Assembly: GCF_019393635.1 (NCBI RefSeq)
Contig: NC_057863.1
Location: 642,727,306 to 642,791,305, forward strand
DNA length: 64,000 nt
Reading direction: 5' to 3'
From: Dromiciops gliroides
Taxonomy: Eukaryota > Chordata > Mammalia > Microbiotheria > Microbiotheriidae
Below the pieces are notes generated by a model. That model worked only from the letters and a program-made list of their open reading frames with translations, had not been told where the DNA came from and did not search any database. Positions 1 through 19,240 of the stretch are shown piece after piece. Position numbers and translations under genes: made by a program. Within the stretch, counting starts at the first letter, position 1, and every line of letters starts with the position of its first letter.

Positions 1-8143
<8,143 letters not shown>

Positions 8144-9189
8144 CTTCTAGATCTTTAGGTCAGACTGAACGGAGGAGATGGGATGTGAGTCAGGGCCAAG
8201 GGCTCCCTGCCCCCCCCAATCAGGCACAAGACAAAGGATCCCCCAGTGGCCTCATCTCTATAACACCAAGAGCGTTTGCTCCATCCCTGCCAAGTCCCAC
8301 TTCAAATGCTGTTCAGAAGCTGCTCACCCAAGAACCCAAGAACCCTCCCTCCAGACACACAAAGGGACCTCAGCCCCCCCCCCCAAGATACACTCTGAGT
8401 GTGCACACACAGCCCCCTCTCCTCCAGCCCTGATCAATGGAACCTTTCTCAAGCACCTGTTATGTGCAGGTGCCTATGTCAGGCCCTGAGAATGCCAACC
8501 AAAACAGATAGAATTAAATGGGTCTGGGGAGGGAGGGGCAATTCAGCGTTTACCAAAACAAATACAAAGTAATACACTGGGGAGGGGATGCCAATCAGTA
8601 AAGGCCCCACGCTGTGACTTATTTTACAATCCTGCTCCGAAAATACACTGTACTGAATGGATCCCCAAAATGGGGGGGTCATGGTCTGCCAATGGCTGCA
8701 AGGAAATTATGACTCAAACTGCGTTTTGACTGGCAGTCTCAGGAGCTCTAGTTTTATCTGAGAGGACACAGGGAACCCAGGGGTGGTGGGCAGGCGGGGG
8801 CAGGCCATCTGGGGGATTTTAGGGGTTGACATTTGGCTCCAGTCGGGATGATGCACTTGGGGGACAGGTCAAGGAAAAGGAAGGAGGGGGGGTCTGGGGA
8901 GAGGTGGGTCCAGTGCCTCCCCTGCCCTTCCCCCTCAGACACACCCACACACGCCTCTCTGTCTGCCTCCTTCCCTCTCCCCCTCCCCTTAGACTGCCCC
9001 AAGGACCCCCTCGACTCCCTCTGACACAAACACACAAACACAAACACCCCTGCTTACCCACTCTTCTTCCCCACAACACACTGTGACACAATCACACTTG
9101 CTCACTCACACACTTGCTTTTAAACCTTCAGCTTACAAGTTCACTCTCCAACACAATCCCTTACACACTCACTCTTACAGGCTTACTCT

Positions 9190-9570
9190 GACACAAACCC
9201 CCCCAGACACGCTCACCCTCAAGGGCTCCCCTTGACACACACACACACACACTCTCGGGGGGGTGTCCCCCGTCCCCCTGACACACTCATTCTCACACTC
9301 GCCCTCTGGGGGGGCTCCCCCTGACACACATCCTCACACTCGATCTCGGGGGGGTCCCTCTGACACGTTCATCCACACACTCGGGGGGGGGTCCCCCTGA
9401 CCCGCTCATCCACACACTCTCGGGGGGGGCCCCCGACACACATCCTCACACTCGCCCTTGGGTGGGGGGGGGGGTCCCTCTGACACACATTCTCACGCAC
9501 TCGTCTTCTCGGCCTCCCGCTATCACACGCGTCCTCACACACCCGCCCTCCCGGGGTCCCCCGACACACT
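9190..9570. repeat. GC-rich minisatellite in SUPT5H intron 1
   Basis: Degenerate tandem units of roughly 40-60 bp, each with a run of 5-10 G, then CCCC, then CTGACACAC or CCGACACAC and CATCCTCACACTCG-like sequence; at least six units. A CA-rich, CpG-poor version extends left to ~8930. It ends about 60 bp from the exon 1 donor. Confidence 0.88.
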
Positions 9571-9627
9571 AGCCCTTACATATGCACATGCGCAGGTCCC
9601 CTGGGCCCCTCAAGCCTCGGTCCTTAC

Positions 9628-9850
9628 CCCAGGGCGGGTCAGCGACGTTCACTCCCGGGTCCCGCGGATCCAGCTCCGGCTCCGGCGGACGCGACGTCAG
9701 ACGAAGCAGCGGCGACGGCGACGGCGGTGACGGGGGCGGCTTATCTCTCGAGACTTCGCGAGAACCGGAACCACGACCGCCACCTTGGGAAAGGCAGAGA
9801 ATGAGACCGACTTCCGGCCGGCCGCCGCCATCTTAGGAGAGGCACAGGAG
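9628..9850 (-). promoter_or_regulatory. SUPT5H: SUPT5H CpG promoter and 5'UTR exon 1
   Basis: CpG-rich block in ~9580-10140. A clean donor on the minus strand (GTAAGG, GT at 9627-9626) would end a non-coding first exon beginning near 9840. Reading toward the gene, AAGATGGCGGC at 9834-9824 is a consensus YY1 site in the orientation often seen just downstream of a start site, and an ETS core (CCGGAAG) lies beside it at ~9810-9818. The second exon probably starts at 8164 (TTCAG acceptor), 21 nt before the ATG. The transcription start is inferred. Confidence 0.7.
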
Positions 9851-10529
9851 ACCGGACGTGACGCATAGGAAGGAGGCGGGTTAAGACTGGAGGACTAGAG
9901 GCGGCAAGGGCTACTGAACGCCCCGGGGGAGGACACGGCCTCCGGAGCGGGATGGGGGGGGGGGGTCGGTGACGTCATAGAAGGGCCAACCCGGGAGGGA
10001 CGTCCGGGGCCTAAGCTCTGCTCCATACCAGAACCGGAACTGCCCCGTCCTACTGCCCAGATGCGAGCCGCGTCACCCGCCTCCATTTTGGGACAGCCTC
10101 TTCCTGGGAGGCTGATTACCTTTCTTGACACGCGTGACGACCTCTCGTGTTTGCCCGCCTGCCGAGGAAAGTAATATCATCCATTTCACCACCACCCCCA
10201 TTTTACAAAAGAGGAGACTGAGGTCCAGGGACAATAAGTGTGAGTCCGGCAGGGCTTTCCTGTGGCAATCTAGAGTTCTTTCCACTCCTAGCAGCTTCCT
10301 CTTTCCAGGCGGCCTCAGTCTCCTAAGGGGTTTCTTGGTTATGCTGTTGACATCTTTTCTAGCAAGCATCGCCCCCACCCCCATGGGAAATGAGTACGGT
10401 CAAACAAAACAAAGCCCTGCCTTGTTCATGTCAAAAATGTGTGTCTCTTGGTAGCAAGCTGTATGACCTTGGGCAAGTCACTTAACCCCTATTGCCTTCC
10501 CTACCCTCCCCCCTCCCAAAATGTATGTT

Positions 10530-11265
10530 TCATTCTTCCTCGTCCTAAATTTCCTGTGCTGAGGTTGGTCAGTGTATCAAAGGTATTTGTCTCTCCAAAA
10601 ATGTTGTTATTGTATGAAGCGTTACGTTTCTGGTTACTTTAGTCTTCTTCACTTGATACAGTGTTTCCTCTGAAACTCTGTTTCATCATTTGTTATGACT
10701 TACCTTGATATGCTCGTACGGGTTCTTTTCCTTTGATCTCTGGGGGTATCCCAGTAGCGTTATCCCTGGGCCAAAGCATATGGATGTACAGTTTAATGAC
10801 TTTAGATGGATCCAGATTGCACCCGTCACACCTCTACCTCGTAGTGTCCCTGTTTTCCCGAAGCCCCTCCAACATTTGTCATCTTTGCCAATTTGATGAT
10901 GGGTATGAGTTGGAACATCAGGGCTGCATTAATTCCTTCATTTTTTTTTGTGAGGCAATTGGGGTTAAGTGACTTGCCCAGGGTCACACAGCTAGTAAGT
11001 GTTATGTGTCTGAGGGTCGGATTTGAACTCAGGTCCTCTTGATTCCAGGGCTGGTGCTGATATATCCACTGTGTCACCTAGCTGCCCTTATTCCTTCATT
11101 TTTAGTAATGTAGAGCATTTTTTCCAAAAAAATATACTTGTTGATAACCTAGATTTTTTTTTCCCATTGACCACTTATCTATGGGAGAATAGCTTTTATT
11201 CTTATAAATTTTAAATCAGTTCCTCATATATACTTTATGCAAAGATTTTCCCCCAGTTAACTTTC
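10530..11265 (-). repeat. Old L1 fragment, minus orientation
   Basis: Diverged L1 ORF2 3' part on the minus strand, recognised from the segment around 10850-10900 (CCCCTCCAACATTTGTCATC) and 11110-11190, which follow the layout of L1 3' ends. Split by a younger SINE at 10943-11089. Confidence 0.65.
10943..11089 (-). repeat. Marsupial tRNA-SINE
   Basis: Minus-oriented copy inserted in an L1 fragment; 11-bp duplication ATTCCTTCATT at 10932-10942 and 11090-11100. Confidence 0.93.
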
Positions 11266-11514
11266 ACTTCTTTTTTTAATAGTATTTTTTTCCAGTTACA
11301 TGTAAAGATAGTTTTCAACATTCTTTTTTTTTGTAACAAACATTTATTTTATTTTTTCCAGTTACATGTAAAGGCAGTTTTCAACATTCATTTTCATAAG
11401 ATTTAGAGTTCCAAATTTTTCTCCCTCCCTCCCTTTCCTCCCCCCTCCACAAGACAGCAACCAATCTGATATAGGTTATATATGTACAATCCACAAGTGC
11501 TCTTTTTTTTTTTT

Positions 11515-12105
11515 AGACTGTGTTCAATCAATATCAATTCTTTCTCTGGGAGTGAATAGCAGCTCTTTTTGTAGTGACTAAGAATTGGAAATCAAAGGAA
11601 TGCCCATCCATTGGGGAATGGCTCAACAAGTTGTGGTATATGATGGTGATAGGATATTATTGTGCTATAAGAAATGACAAGCAGGGTGATTTCAGAAAGG
11701 CTTGGAAAGACTTGTATGAACCAATGTATAGTGAAGTAAGCAGAACCAGGAGAGCATTGTGCATGGTGACAGCAATATTGTTTGATGAAGAACTGTGAAT
11801 GAATTCACTATTCTCAGCAATACAATGATCCAAGACAATCCCAAAGGACCAATGATAAAGCATACTATCCACCTCCAAAGAAAGAACTGATATTGATTGA
11901 ACATGGACTGAAGAATGCTATTTTTCACTTTTATTTTCTTCTTTTATTCAAATTTTCTTATATAAAAAGATTGATATGGCAATGCTTTATATAATTGCAC
12001 ATGTATAACCGATATCTGATTCCTTGCCACCTTAGGGAGGGAGCAGGAGAAGGAGGGATATAATTTGGAACTCAAAACTTTAAATAGAAATATTTATTAT
12101 CTGGG
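11515..12105 (+). repeat. L1 3' end, plus orientation, inserted in an opposite L1
   Basis: Plus-strand L1 terminal ORF2 and 3'UTR, with the family landmarks GGGAATGGCTCAACAAGTTG, TTGTGCTATAAGAAATGA and GGAGGGATATAATTTGGAAC near its 3' end. It splits the minus-oriented L1, whose 3'UTR resumes at ~12106. Confidence 0.8.
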
Positions 12106-12162
12106 GGAAAAACATATTTCTACATTAGTCATATTGTGAAAGAAGAATCAGAATGAAAGGGA

Positions 12163-12318
12163 GGGGCACCTAGGTGGCGCAGATAAAGCAAAGGTGGCAG
12201 GATAAAGCACCAGCCCTCGATTCAGGAAGACCTGAGTTCAAACATTTGACATTAGCTGTGTGACCCTGGGCAAGCCACTTAACCCTCCTTGCCCCGAAAA
12301 AAAAAAAGAAAAAAAAAA
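12163..12318 (+). repeat. Marsupial tRNA-SINE
   Basis: Plus-oriented copy with an A-rich tail, inserted in the L1 3'UTR; short duplication GAAAGGG at 12155-12161 and 12319-12325. Confidence 0.9.
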
Positions 12319-13372
12319 GAAAGGGAAAAACCTCAAGAAAGAAAATAAAAACAACAACAAAATAAAGGAAAAAATTAAAATAGTATGGTTCTATCTGCAT
12401 TCAGATTCCACAGTTCTTTTTCTGAATGTGGAGAGCATTTCCCATCCTTTGGAAATGCCATGGATCATTGTATTGCTGAGAAAAGCAAAGTCTATCACAG
12501 CTGATTGTCATACAATGTTCTCCTGGTTGTGCTCACTTCACTCATCATCAGCTCATGTAAGTCCAGGTTTTTCTGAAATCTGCCTGCTCATTCATTTCTT
12601 ATAGCCCAATAGTATTCCATTACATTCATAAACCACAACTTGTTCAGCCATTCCCCAATTGATGTGCATCCCCTTGATTTCCAATTCTTTGCCACCACAA
12701 ACAGCTGCTATAAATATTTTTGTACATGTGGGTCCTTTTCCCTTTTGTATGATCTCTTTGGAATATAGATCTAGTAGTGGTATTACTAGGTCAAAGGGTA
12801 TGCACAGCCCCATAGCTCTTTGGGCGTTGTTCCAAATTGCTCTTTGGAATGTGTGGATCAGTTCACAACTCCACCAACAATGCATTACTGTTCCAATTTT
12901 TACACCTCTTCTCCAACATTTATTTTCCTTTTTTGTCATATCCTATATGGCAATATATAGTTTTGATTTCTTCATCTGAAAACTGCCTGTTCATATCCTT
13001 TGACCATTTCTCAGTTGAGGAATTGACTTTCCCTGCTAACATTAACTGCATTGGTTTTGTTAGTGCAAAATTTTTAAATTTTATGTAAACAAAATTGCCC
13101 CTTTTATCTTATCACATATCTTTATCTTTGTTTTTAAAATTTTCTATCCTCATTTGATCCTGTGCTCTTCCTCCAGATCTGGAAGCTAATTTCTTCTTTG
13201 CTCTTCCAATTTGTTTATATTGTGACTTTTTTCTATTTAAGACATGAATCCACTTAGTGTTTATCCTGATATATGGTGTGATGTGTGGGTCTAACTAAAC
13301 CCAGTTTCTGCCACACTGCTTTCCAGTTTTGCCAGCAGGTTTTGCCAAATTTTAAGTCTGTAATTACTACCC

Positions 13373-13605
13373 TAGTCTTGTTCAATTGTCTGTAACCCTT
13401 CATGACCCTTTTGGGGGGTTTTCTTGGCAAAGATACTGCAATGGTTTGCCATTGCCTTCACCAGCTCTCATGTTACAGATAAGGAAACTGAGGCAAATGG
13501 GGTGAAGTGATCTGCCTTGGGTCACACAGCCAGTAAGCATCCAAGGCCAGATTTGAACTCAGAGTGATGAGTCAGCCTGACTCCAGGCTAGCACTTCCAG
13601 GACAA
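13373..13605 (-). repeat. Composite SINE with RTE-like tail
   Basis: Minus orientation. The tRNA-like head is on the right. The left part carries TTTTCTTGGCAAAGATACTG and TGGTTTGCCATTGCCTTC, resembling the RTE/BovB-type tail also seen at 52405-52655 and 53376-53625. Family name not certain. Confidence 0.75.
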
Positions 13606-14320
13606 TATCAAATAATTATAGTGATGATGAACATTCCTGATCTTACTTGAAATACCTCAAGTTTATCCTCATCACATATAATGCTGACTCTTGGGGATAG
13701 TTAAATTTTATTCACTGTACTAAAGAAGGATCCATTTATTCCTATACTCTTCAGTGTTTGGGGGGGGGTGTTTTTTTAGTGAGGCAATTGGGGTTAAGTG
13801 ACTTGCCCAGGGTCACACAGCTAGTAAGTGTTAAGTGTCTGAGGCCGGATTTGAACTCAGGTCCTCCTGACTCCAGGGCCGGTGCTCTATCCACTGAGCC
13901 ACCTAGCTGCCCCCCCCCCCCATCTTCAGTGTTTTTAACAGAAATGGGTGCTGTATTTTGTCAAAAGCTTTTTTTTGTACCTCTTGCTATAATAGTATGA
14001 TTTGTTTTCTTGTTCCTAATGTGGTCTATTATTTTAATAATTTTTCTAATATTGAACCAACAGTGCATTTATGGTAGAAACACAACTTGGTCAGAATGCA
14101 TACCCTTTTTGATATGTCATTGAAGCCTCTGCTAATATTTTCTTCAAAAATTTGCATCTATATTCATTAGGAAACTTGTCCTATAATTAACTTTCTGTTT
14201 TGACTTACCCTGGTTTAGGCATCAAGACCATATTTGTGTAGTAGAAGGGATCTGTTTAGTATCTCATATTCTGTTTTCCCAAACCATTTATGTCATATAA
14301 ACTATTATTTTTTGAATGTT
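13606..14320 (-). repeat. L1 ORF2 fragment, split by a SINE
   Basis: Minus-oriented central L1 ORF2 sequence, recognised from CTAATATTGAACCAACAGTG and GCATCTATATTCATTAGG. Interrupted by the SINE at 13760-13923. Confidence 0.75.
13760..13923 (-). repeat. Marsupial tRNA-SINE
   Basis: Minus-oriented copy; 11-bp duplication CTTCAGTGTTT at 13749-13759 and 13924-13934. Confidence 0.93.
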
Positions 14321-14507
14321 TCAATCAGATTAATCAGTAAACATTTTTTAAGTGCCTGTTCAGTGCCAGGCCCAGTGCTAAAGCACTGAGAGGGGAAAAA
14401 AAGAGGCCTAGGTCAGTCCTTGCCCTTAGAGAGTTTACAATCTAATAGGATAGCAAACATGTAAACAAATAGATACAAAGTAAGCTATACACAGGATACA
14501 CTGTATC

Positions 14508-14642
14508 TTTTTTTTTTTTTTGGCTGGGCAATGAGGGTCAAATAACTTGCCCAGGGTTACATAGCTAGTGTCAAGTGTCTGAGACTAGATTTGAACTCAG
14601 ATCCTCCTGAATCCAGGGCCAGTGCTTTATCCACTACACTAC
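14508..14642 (-). repeat. Marsupial tRNA-SINE, split by a solo LTR
   Basis: Minus-oriented SINE with its T-run at left. The remaining ~14 bp (CTACCAAGCTGCCC) lie beyond the LTR at 15280-15293. Confidence 0.85.
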
Positions 14643-15279
14643 TGATGTGGGCTGGAATTAAGGGTCAAATCGATTGTGAGTAGTCCCAAAAGAATTACAA
14701 GACTCAATGACTCAGTTTCCCAAGTTTTATTGCAATACTGTGAGTGACCACACAGAGAGAACCAGAATAGTGGAAAGGTATCTCTCAAATAGTGAAAGAA
14801 AAGAGTTATGTTTATAGTATGGATAAATTGATTATCAGTCTCATTATAATAATCTCCACCTTTGGGAAGTACAGGGGAGGGCTTATCTTAATTTGGAGTT
14901 CCTGGGGTCCTAAGCCAACCCCCAAGGTGGGTACCTTTTTCTGTGGAGGTGTGTTTTGGGGGTTTACATGTCATAAGGTGAATCTGGAGACAAATTTGGC
15001 CTTTTCTGCTCATGTCTCTTTCTGGTTGCCATGCTTAGTTTCAAAACATCTTAATTTATCATTTATTCCTAGTCTAGGTTTTCTGTCAATTTTTTCATTG
15101 TTATATGACTTGCCCCTTTATGTTCCCATTATGGGTACTGATTTATGTGGTAAGAGAATTTAGCATCCTGACTTGTAACTTATCCATTGACTGGGGTCTG
15201 AATCCCTTTTAGAGATAATATCTGAATTAGAGCTTGGGTCTTAGGTTTTTCTGTTAACCCCTTTTTGCCTCCTACATCA
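14643..15279 (-). mobile_element. Solo LTR of an endogenous retrovirus (fossil)
   Basis: A 637-bp element with TG...CA ends (terminal TGATGT / ACATCA), flanked by the 4-bp duplication CTAC at 14639-14642 and 15280-15283, inserted in a SINE. An AATAAA lies inside on the minus strand (~14727), which sets the orientation. No internal viral region is present, so it is a solo LTR, whole in outline. The 4-bp duplication suggests a class I (gamma-like) family, but none is named. It is younger than the SINE it interrupts. Confidence 0.75.
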
Positions 15280-15354
15280 CTACCAAGCTGCCCTATATAC
15301 AGGATAAATAACAAAAAACTGAGGGGAGGTACTGGAATTAAGAGGGATTAGGGA

Positions 15355-15658
15355 AAGTGGGGGTGGGGGTTGTTGTCATTGTTTATCCTTCATTCTTAAA
15401 GAGCACCGTGACATCAGGAGGTGATGTCATGACTCACAGCGAACTGGATTTAAGTGAGGGAGGGCATGCAAAGTCATCAGTGGAAAGATGTACATCAGGA
15501 CACCTGGAGATGGCCCTGGATGTTTGAGGCAATCGGGGTTAAGTGACTTGCCCAGGGTCACACAGCTACAAAGTGTCAAGTGTTTGAGACCGTGTTTGGA
15601 ATTTAGGACCTTCTGACTCCAGAGTCAGTACTCCAGCCACTTTACCAGCCAGCTGCCC
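15355..15658 (-). repeat. Composite SINE: tRNA head plus RTE-like tail
   Basis: Minus orientation; the head ends at ~15658 and the tail runs left to TTGTCATTGTTTATCCTTC. A second copy lies at 28150-28427. Its head forms one arm of the inverted duplication with 18008-18126. Confidence 0.75.
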
Positions 15659-15720
15659 CCCAGGTAGGGGTACATAGGCAAAGAGAATGCCCAGAGCCTG
15701 ACTGAGGGACTGGGGTTTTC
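15603..15720 (-). repeat. Left arm of a 118-bp inverted duplication
   Basis: Reverse complement matches 18008-18126 with about six mismatches. It spans the border between the composite SINE head and its flanking long repeat, so both arms share the same insertion junction. Confidence 0.9.
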
Positions 15721-15883
15721 TTTATTGTGTTTTGGGGGTTTTTTTGTGGGACATTCAAGAGGCCAGTGTTACTGCATAAAGGAGTAGTAAGTGTGGGGGA
15801 TTAAGGTGAGGCAAAGTTATGAGGGGGCCAAATGAGGATTTGGCATTTGATCCTGGGGGCAACCGAAAGACCCTGGAGTTTAT

Positions 15884-15888
<5 letters not shown>

Positions 15889-15923
<35 letters not shown>

Positions 15924-15938
15924 TGTGTGTGTGTGTGT

Positions 15939-15989
<51 letters not shown>

Positions 15990-15996
15990 TGTGTGT
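15889..15996. repeat. (GA)n(GT)n microsatellite
   Basis: A pure GA run of about 30 bp followed by ~75 bp of GT with rare GAGT interruptions. Confidence 0.97.
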
Positions 15997-16494
15997 TAAA
16001 AGGGGAGGTGGGGACGACAAGATCACACTTGAGCTTTAGGAAAATTACTTCGGTGGCTGAATGGAGAATGAATAGAAGTGGGGAGAAACCAAAGGCAGGC
16101 CGACCTCTTCCCCCTCCAGCTCCCCCCCCCTACATTTCCTTTGCCTTCGCCCCTCCCCCCACCCCCACCGACTAGTAGCTATTGCAATTGCCCAGGTGTG
16201 AGATCATGAAAGTCAGCAGCACCAGGGGAGGGCCAGCGTCTGACTCTGAGGGCAGAAGCTGCCCAGGTGAAATCCACAAGCTTTGACACCAGCTTGGCCA
16301 CGGTCAGGTGGGGGTGGAGTGAGGAAGTCCCAGACTTGCTCCAGGTTAGGGAGACGAGGATGCTGCTGCCCTCGACAGTGACAGGGAAGGAGGTGGGGAA
16401 AGAAAATGATTGAACATACCAAATTGAAGATGTCTACTGGACAGACCTGACTTGTAAATCCAGCAGATTGCAGAGTTTTTCTTTGGGAATTCAT

Positions 16495-17300
16495 TTAAGG
16501 GTCAATTTGTTTTTCTGAAATTGTTATTTAGATTCTTATTGTTAGTCTGGGCATTTTATAGTTTGGTAACTATGGCTTGCCCTTTAGTTGTCAGTTTTGT
16601 CAGCATATAGTTGGGCAAAAGAGTTCCGAATAATTTCCTTTATTTCTTCTTCATTTGTTGGGAACTCTTTTATCATTTTAGTTACTGGTGATTTGGTTTT
16701 CCTTACTATTTAAAGTTTTCAATTAGGTTTTGTGTTTTATTTCAGTGAGTCCCCCCCCCAAAAAAAGTCAACAGTGTTGGTTTTATTCATCAGATGGGGT
16801 TTTGCTTTCAATCTTATTAACCTCTTTGAGTTTTAGAATCTGGGGATTTAATTGGGTTCATTAAATTTCCTGGTTTTCTAGGGTTTTACTTGTCTGCCCT
16901 TTTATCTAATTGCCCTGTCTTTTGTTGATGTGTTTTTGGAGAGATACATTTTCCCCAAAGAACAGCTTTGTCTGTATCCCACCAGTACCTTGTCCCAGAG
17001 ATTTTTTTCCCTTGATGAAATGATTGTTTCTGTGATTTGTTCTTTGACTCACCAGTTCTCTAGAGGAAGCTAGGCCCCAGTTGATTTTTTTTTTTGCAGG
17101 CAATGGGGGTTAAGTGACTTGCCCAGGGTCACACAGAAAGTAAGTGTCAAGTGTCTGAGGCCAGATTTGAACTCAGGTACTCTTGAATCCAGGGCCTGTG
17201 CTTTAACCACTGCGCCATTTAGCTGCCCCCCCCCAGTTGATTTTTAATTCTTTGATTCAGTTGCCCTTTACTGAATAAAATGTGTTTGGTGGTCAGTATG
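16495..17300 (-). repeat. L1 ORF2 fragment
   Basis: AT-rich minus-oriented L1 ORF2 sequence; recognisable around 16900-17060 (TTTATCTAATTGCCCTGTCT, TGTGATTTGTTCTTTGACTC). Split by a SINE at 17088-17227. Confidence 0.7.
17088..17227 (-). repeat. Marsupial tRNA-SINE
   Basis: Minus-oriented copy with the duplication CCCCAGTTGATTTTT at ~17073-17087 and ~17228-17243. Confidence 0.9.
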
Positions 17301-18007
17301 GATGTGTTCTACATTTCAGCATTGTTGTATTTACTTTGCATGTGAGGGATGAGTCACAGCAGCAGAGCCATAAATAGATAATTGATAAATTGAGTCCAGC
17401 TGTTATAGCCCTTCTCAGAGCCCCCATCCTACCCTGCCTTGGCTAAAGCATCCCCAACCACTCCCCTCCCTCTGTCCTTCAGTGGGGATGCTTGTATTCT
17501 GCCCCTCTATCCTTGCAGTGGGGACGGCACCCTGCCACAGCACTAACAGCGGGCAATAACAGCTGCTGAGCACTTCAGGGGCTATTATTAACCCCATTTT
17601 ACAGATGGGGAAACTGAGGCAGGCAGAGGTGATGTGACAGTTAGGAAGTGTCTGAGGCTAGATTTGAACTTGGGTCTTCTGGAGCTCTGTTCCTGGTAGC
17701 CCTTTATGTCCTGGCACTTCAGACAATGGGTCAATGTCCAGTGACCTTAATTCTGATGTTCTTTCCTCTATCTTCACCTGCTTCCTTACAGCCTGGCTCC
17801 CATCTTTGGGAATCTTGATCCCACCCTCCAAAGTATCAACCTGCTCTGAGGCCCAGCTGACCAGACACCGCCCCACCAGACCCTACCCCAACCCCACACT
17901 TCTCTTCCCTAAACCACCAGAGACTAGGGGGCCTCAACCCCCCAATCTCCCATCCCTGTCTTGGGGAACAACTCTCAGCAGCTCCGGGTGATCCCTCAGA
18001 TGCCAAG

Positions 18008-18126
18008 GAAACCCCAGTCCCTCAGTCAGACTCTGGGCATTCTCTTTGCCTATATACCCCTACCTGGGGGGCAGCTGGCTGGTAAAGTGGCTAGAGCACT
18101 TGCTCTGGAGTCAGAAGGTCCTAAGT
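18008..18126 (+). repeat. Right arm of the inverted duplication, with truncated SINE
   Basis: About 60 bp of long-repeat sequence followed by ~60 bp of SINE head (GGGGGGCAGCTGGCTGGTAA), stopping abruptly at GTCCTAAG. Nearly identical, in reverse, to 15603-15720. Confidence 0.9.
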
Positions 18127-19240
18127 TCCCCTGTGAACTAATGGGAATACTGTCCTGAGCTTGGTCAATCTGAATCACTGAGGATCTGGGGTGAGACACG
18201 GAACAGCTTGAGACAGTGGGCAATGGGGAATTATGGAAGATTTCTAAAAGGGAGTGAGGGAGTGTCCAGGCTCAAAACTGGGCTGAGAGAGGCTTCCCCT
18301 GGCAGGCAGTGTCTGAGGGACACATGAGATCTGGGGGAAGCAGAGGTCATCGTGGGTATTTGGGATTGGAAGTGGCTTTCACTGTCCTGGGGGGGCAAGG
18401 TCACAAGGCTGGGTCTCAGATTGGGGAAAGTGCATCTTCATATGGGAGAAGGCCCCAAATCCATCCAGTTCAGGGTTATTGCAGAAGGGGTCACCCAACT
18501 GGTAGCAAGGTCCAGGTTCACTGAGTATTTCACAAGCCTCCCCATGCCCTTTGGAAATTGTGCATAGATCAGTCACTCCTTCATATTCATTCATTTATTC
18601 GATAAACACTTAAATGTCAACTCAGTGCCCAGCCAAGTGCCAGGGGCTAGACACGGCCTAGGGAGGGGTGGGGGCACAGCGGAACTTAAGGAATCCTGCC
18701 GATGGAAGGTGGAAGGTGCCTTGGGGTGAGGAGAACGGCAGCTGACAGCAACATCATCACCTGTTTGGACATTGGAGGGGGTCTGTGATTGCAACTGATG
18801 CTTGGGGAGGCCCGGAGGGAAGTCAGCCCGCTCCCCCTTCTCCAAGGGGAACAGAAGCCAAGTGTTCCAGACCTCCATCTCCAGCCCAAGCCCGTGTCCG
18901 TGTCCCTGAAGGGATGGGTGTCAGTCACTCACCATATTTGCCTCGTCTTCCCTCGTTCCCACCCAATGTAGGGCCTGCTGGCATTCCAGATGTGGGAGTG
19001 CTAACAGGGAAGCCCAGAAATCTGGGTGTCTAGAAGGCTGCAGCCTGCAAGCAGGGGTGGGAGTGAGGAAGATTCAGGTGTGAGGTCAGGATCAAGGGAC
19101 ACCTCCAAGAGCTCCCATCCTCTTCCCTTTTCATTCCCCCACTTTCCTCCCCCCCTTCCCTGAGGGATACCTGGGAATGTCTCCTGGGACCTGCAGGGCT
19201 AGTGCATTGGGGAGGGTTGGGGAGGGCTCTGACACCCCCT

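Larger units (their letters stand above)
11290..13370 (-). repeat. L1 3' half, minus orientation, interrupted twice
   Basis: Marsupial L1 read on the minus strand: 3'UTR at 11290-11512 and 12106-12450, then the ORF2 C-terminal region at 12592-12939 (TVMHCWWSCELIHTF, FDLVIPLLDLYSKEI) and more ORF2 to ~13370. A plus-oriented L1 piece (11515-12105) and a SINE (12163-12318) sit inside it. The open stretch is an L1 remnant, not a host gene. Confidence 0.85.
14325..16465 (+). repeat. Long dispersed non-coding repeat, heavily interrupted
   Basis: Begins with AGTGCCTGTTCAGTGCCAGG and TTACAATCTAATAGGATAGC, continues at 15295-15355, ~15660-15890 and 15997-16465 (GATGTCTACTGGACAGACCT near the end). Related sequence recurs at 53815-54790. 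I recognise it as a dispersed marsupial repeat but do not recall the name. It hosts the SINE and LTR at 14508-15293, the composite SINE at 15355-15658 and the GA/GT tract. Confidence 0.6.
9850..19240. other. Intergenic gap, SUPT5H to IL15L, mostly transposon-derived
   Basis: No gene seen. CpG-rich to ~10140, then MIR-like (10195-10225) and partial SINE (10449-10505) pieces, the L1/SINE mosaic 10530-14320, a long dispersed repeat 14325-16465 holding a solo LTR and a composite SINE, more L1 (16495-17300), and old MIR or L2-like pieces at 17585-17690 and 18580-18660. The sequence at 17700-19240 is mostly unique, with no convincing exon before IL15L. Confidence 0.8.

Noticed and set aside
12592-12939. 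115-codon minus-strand frame resembling a protein
   Set aside because: It is the C-terminal part of L1 ORF2, not a host gene.
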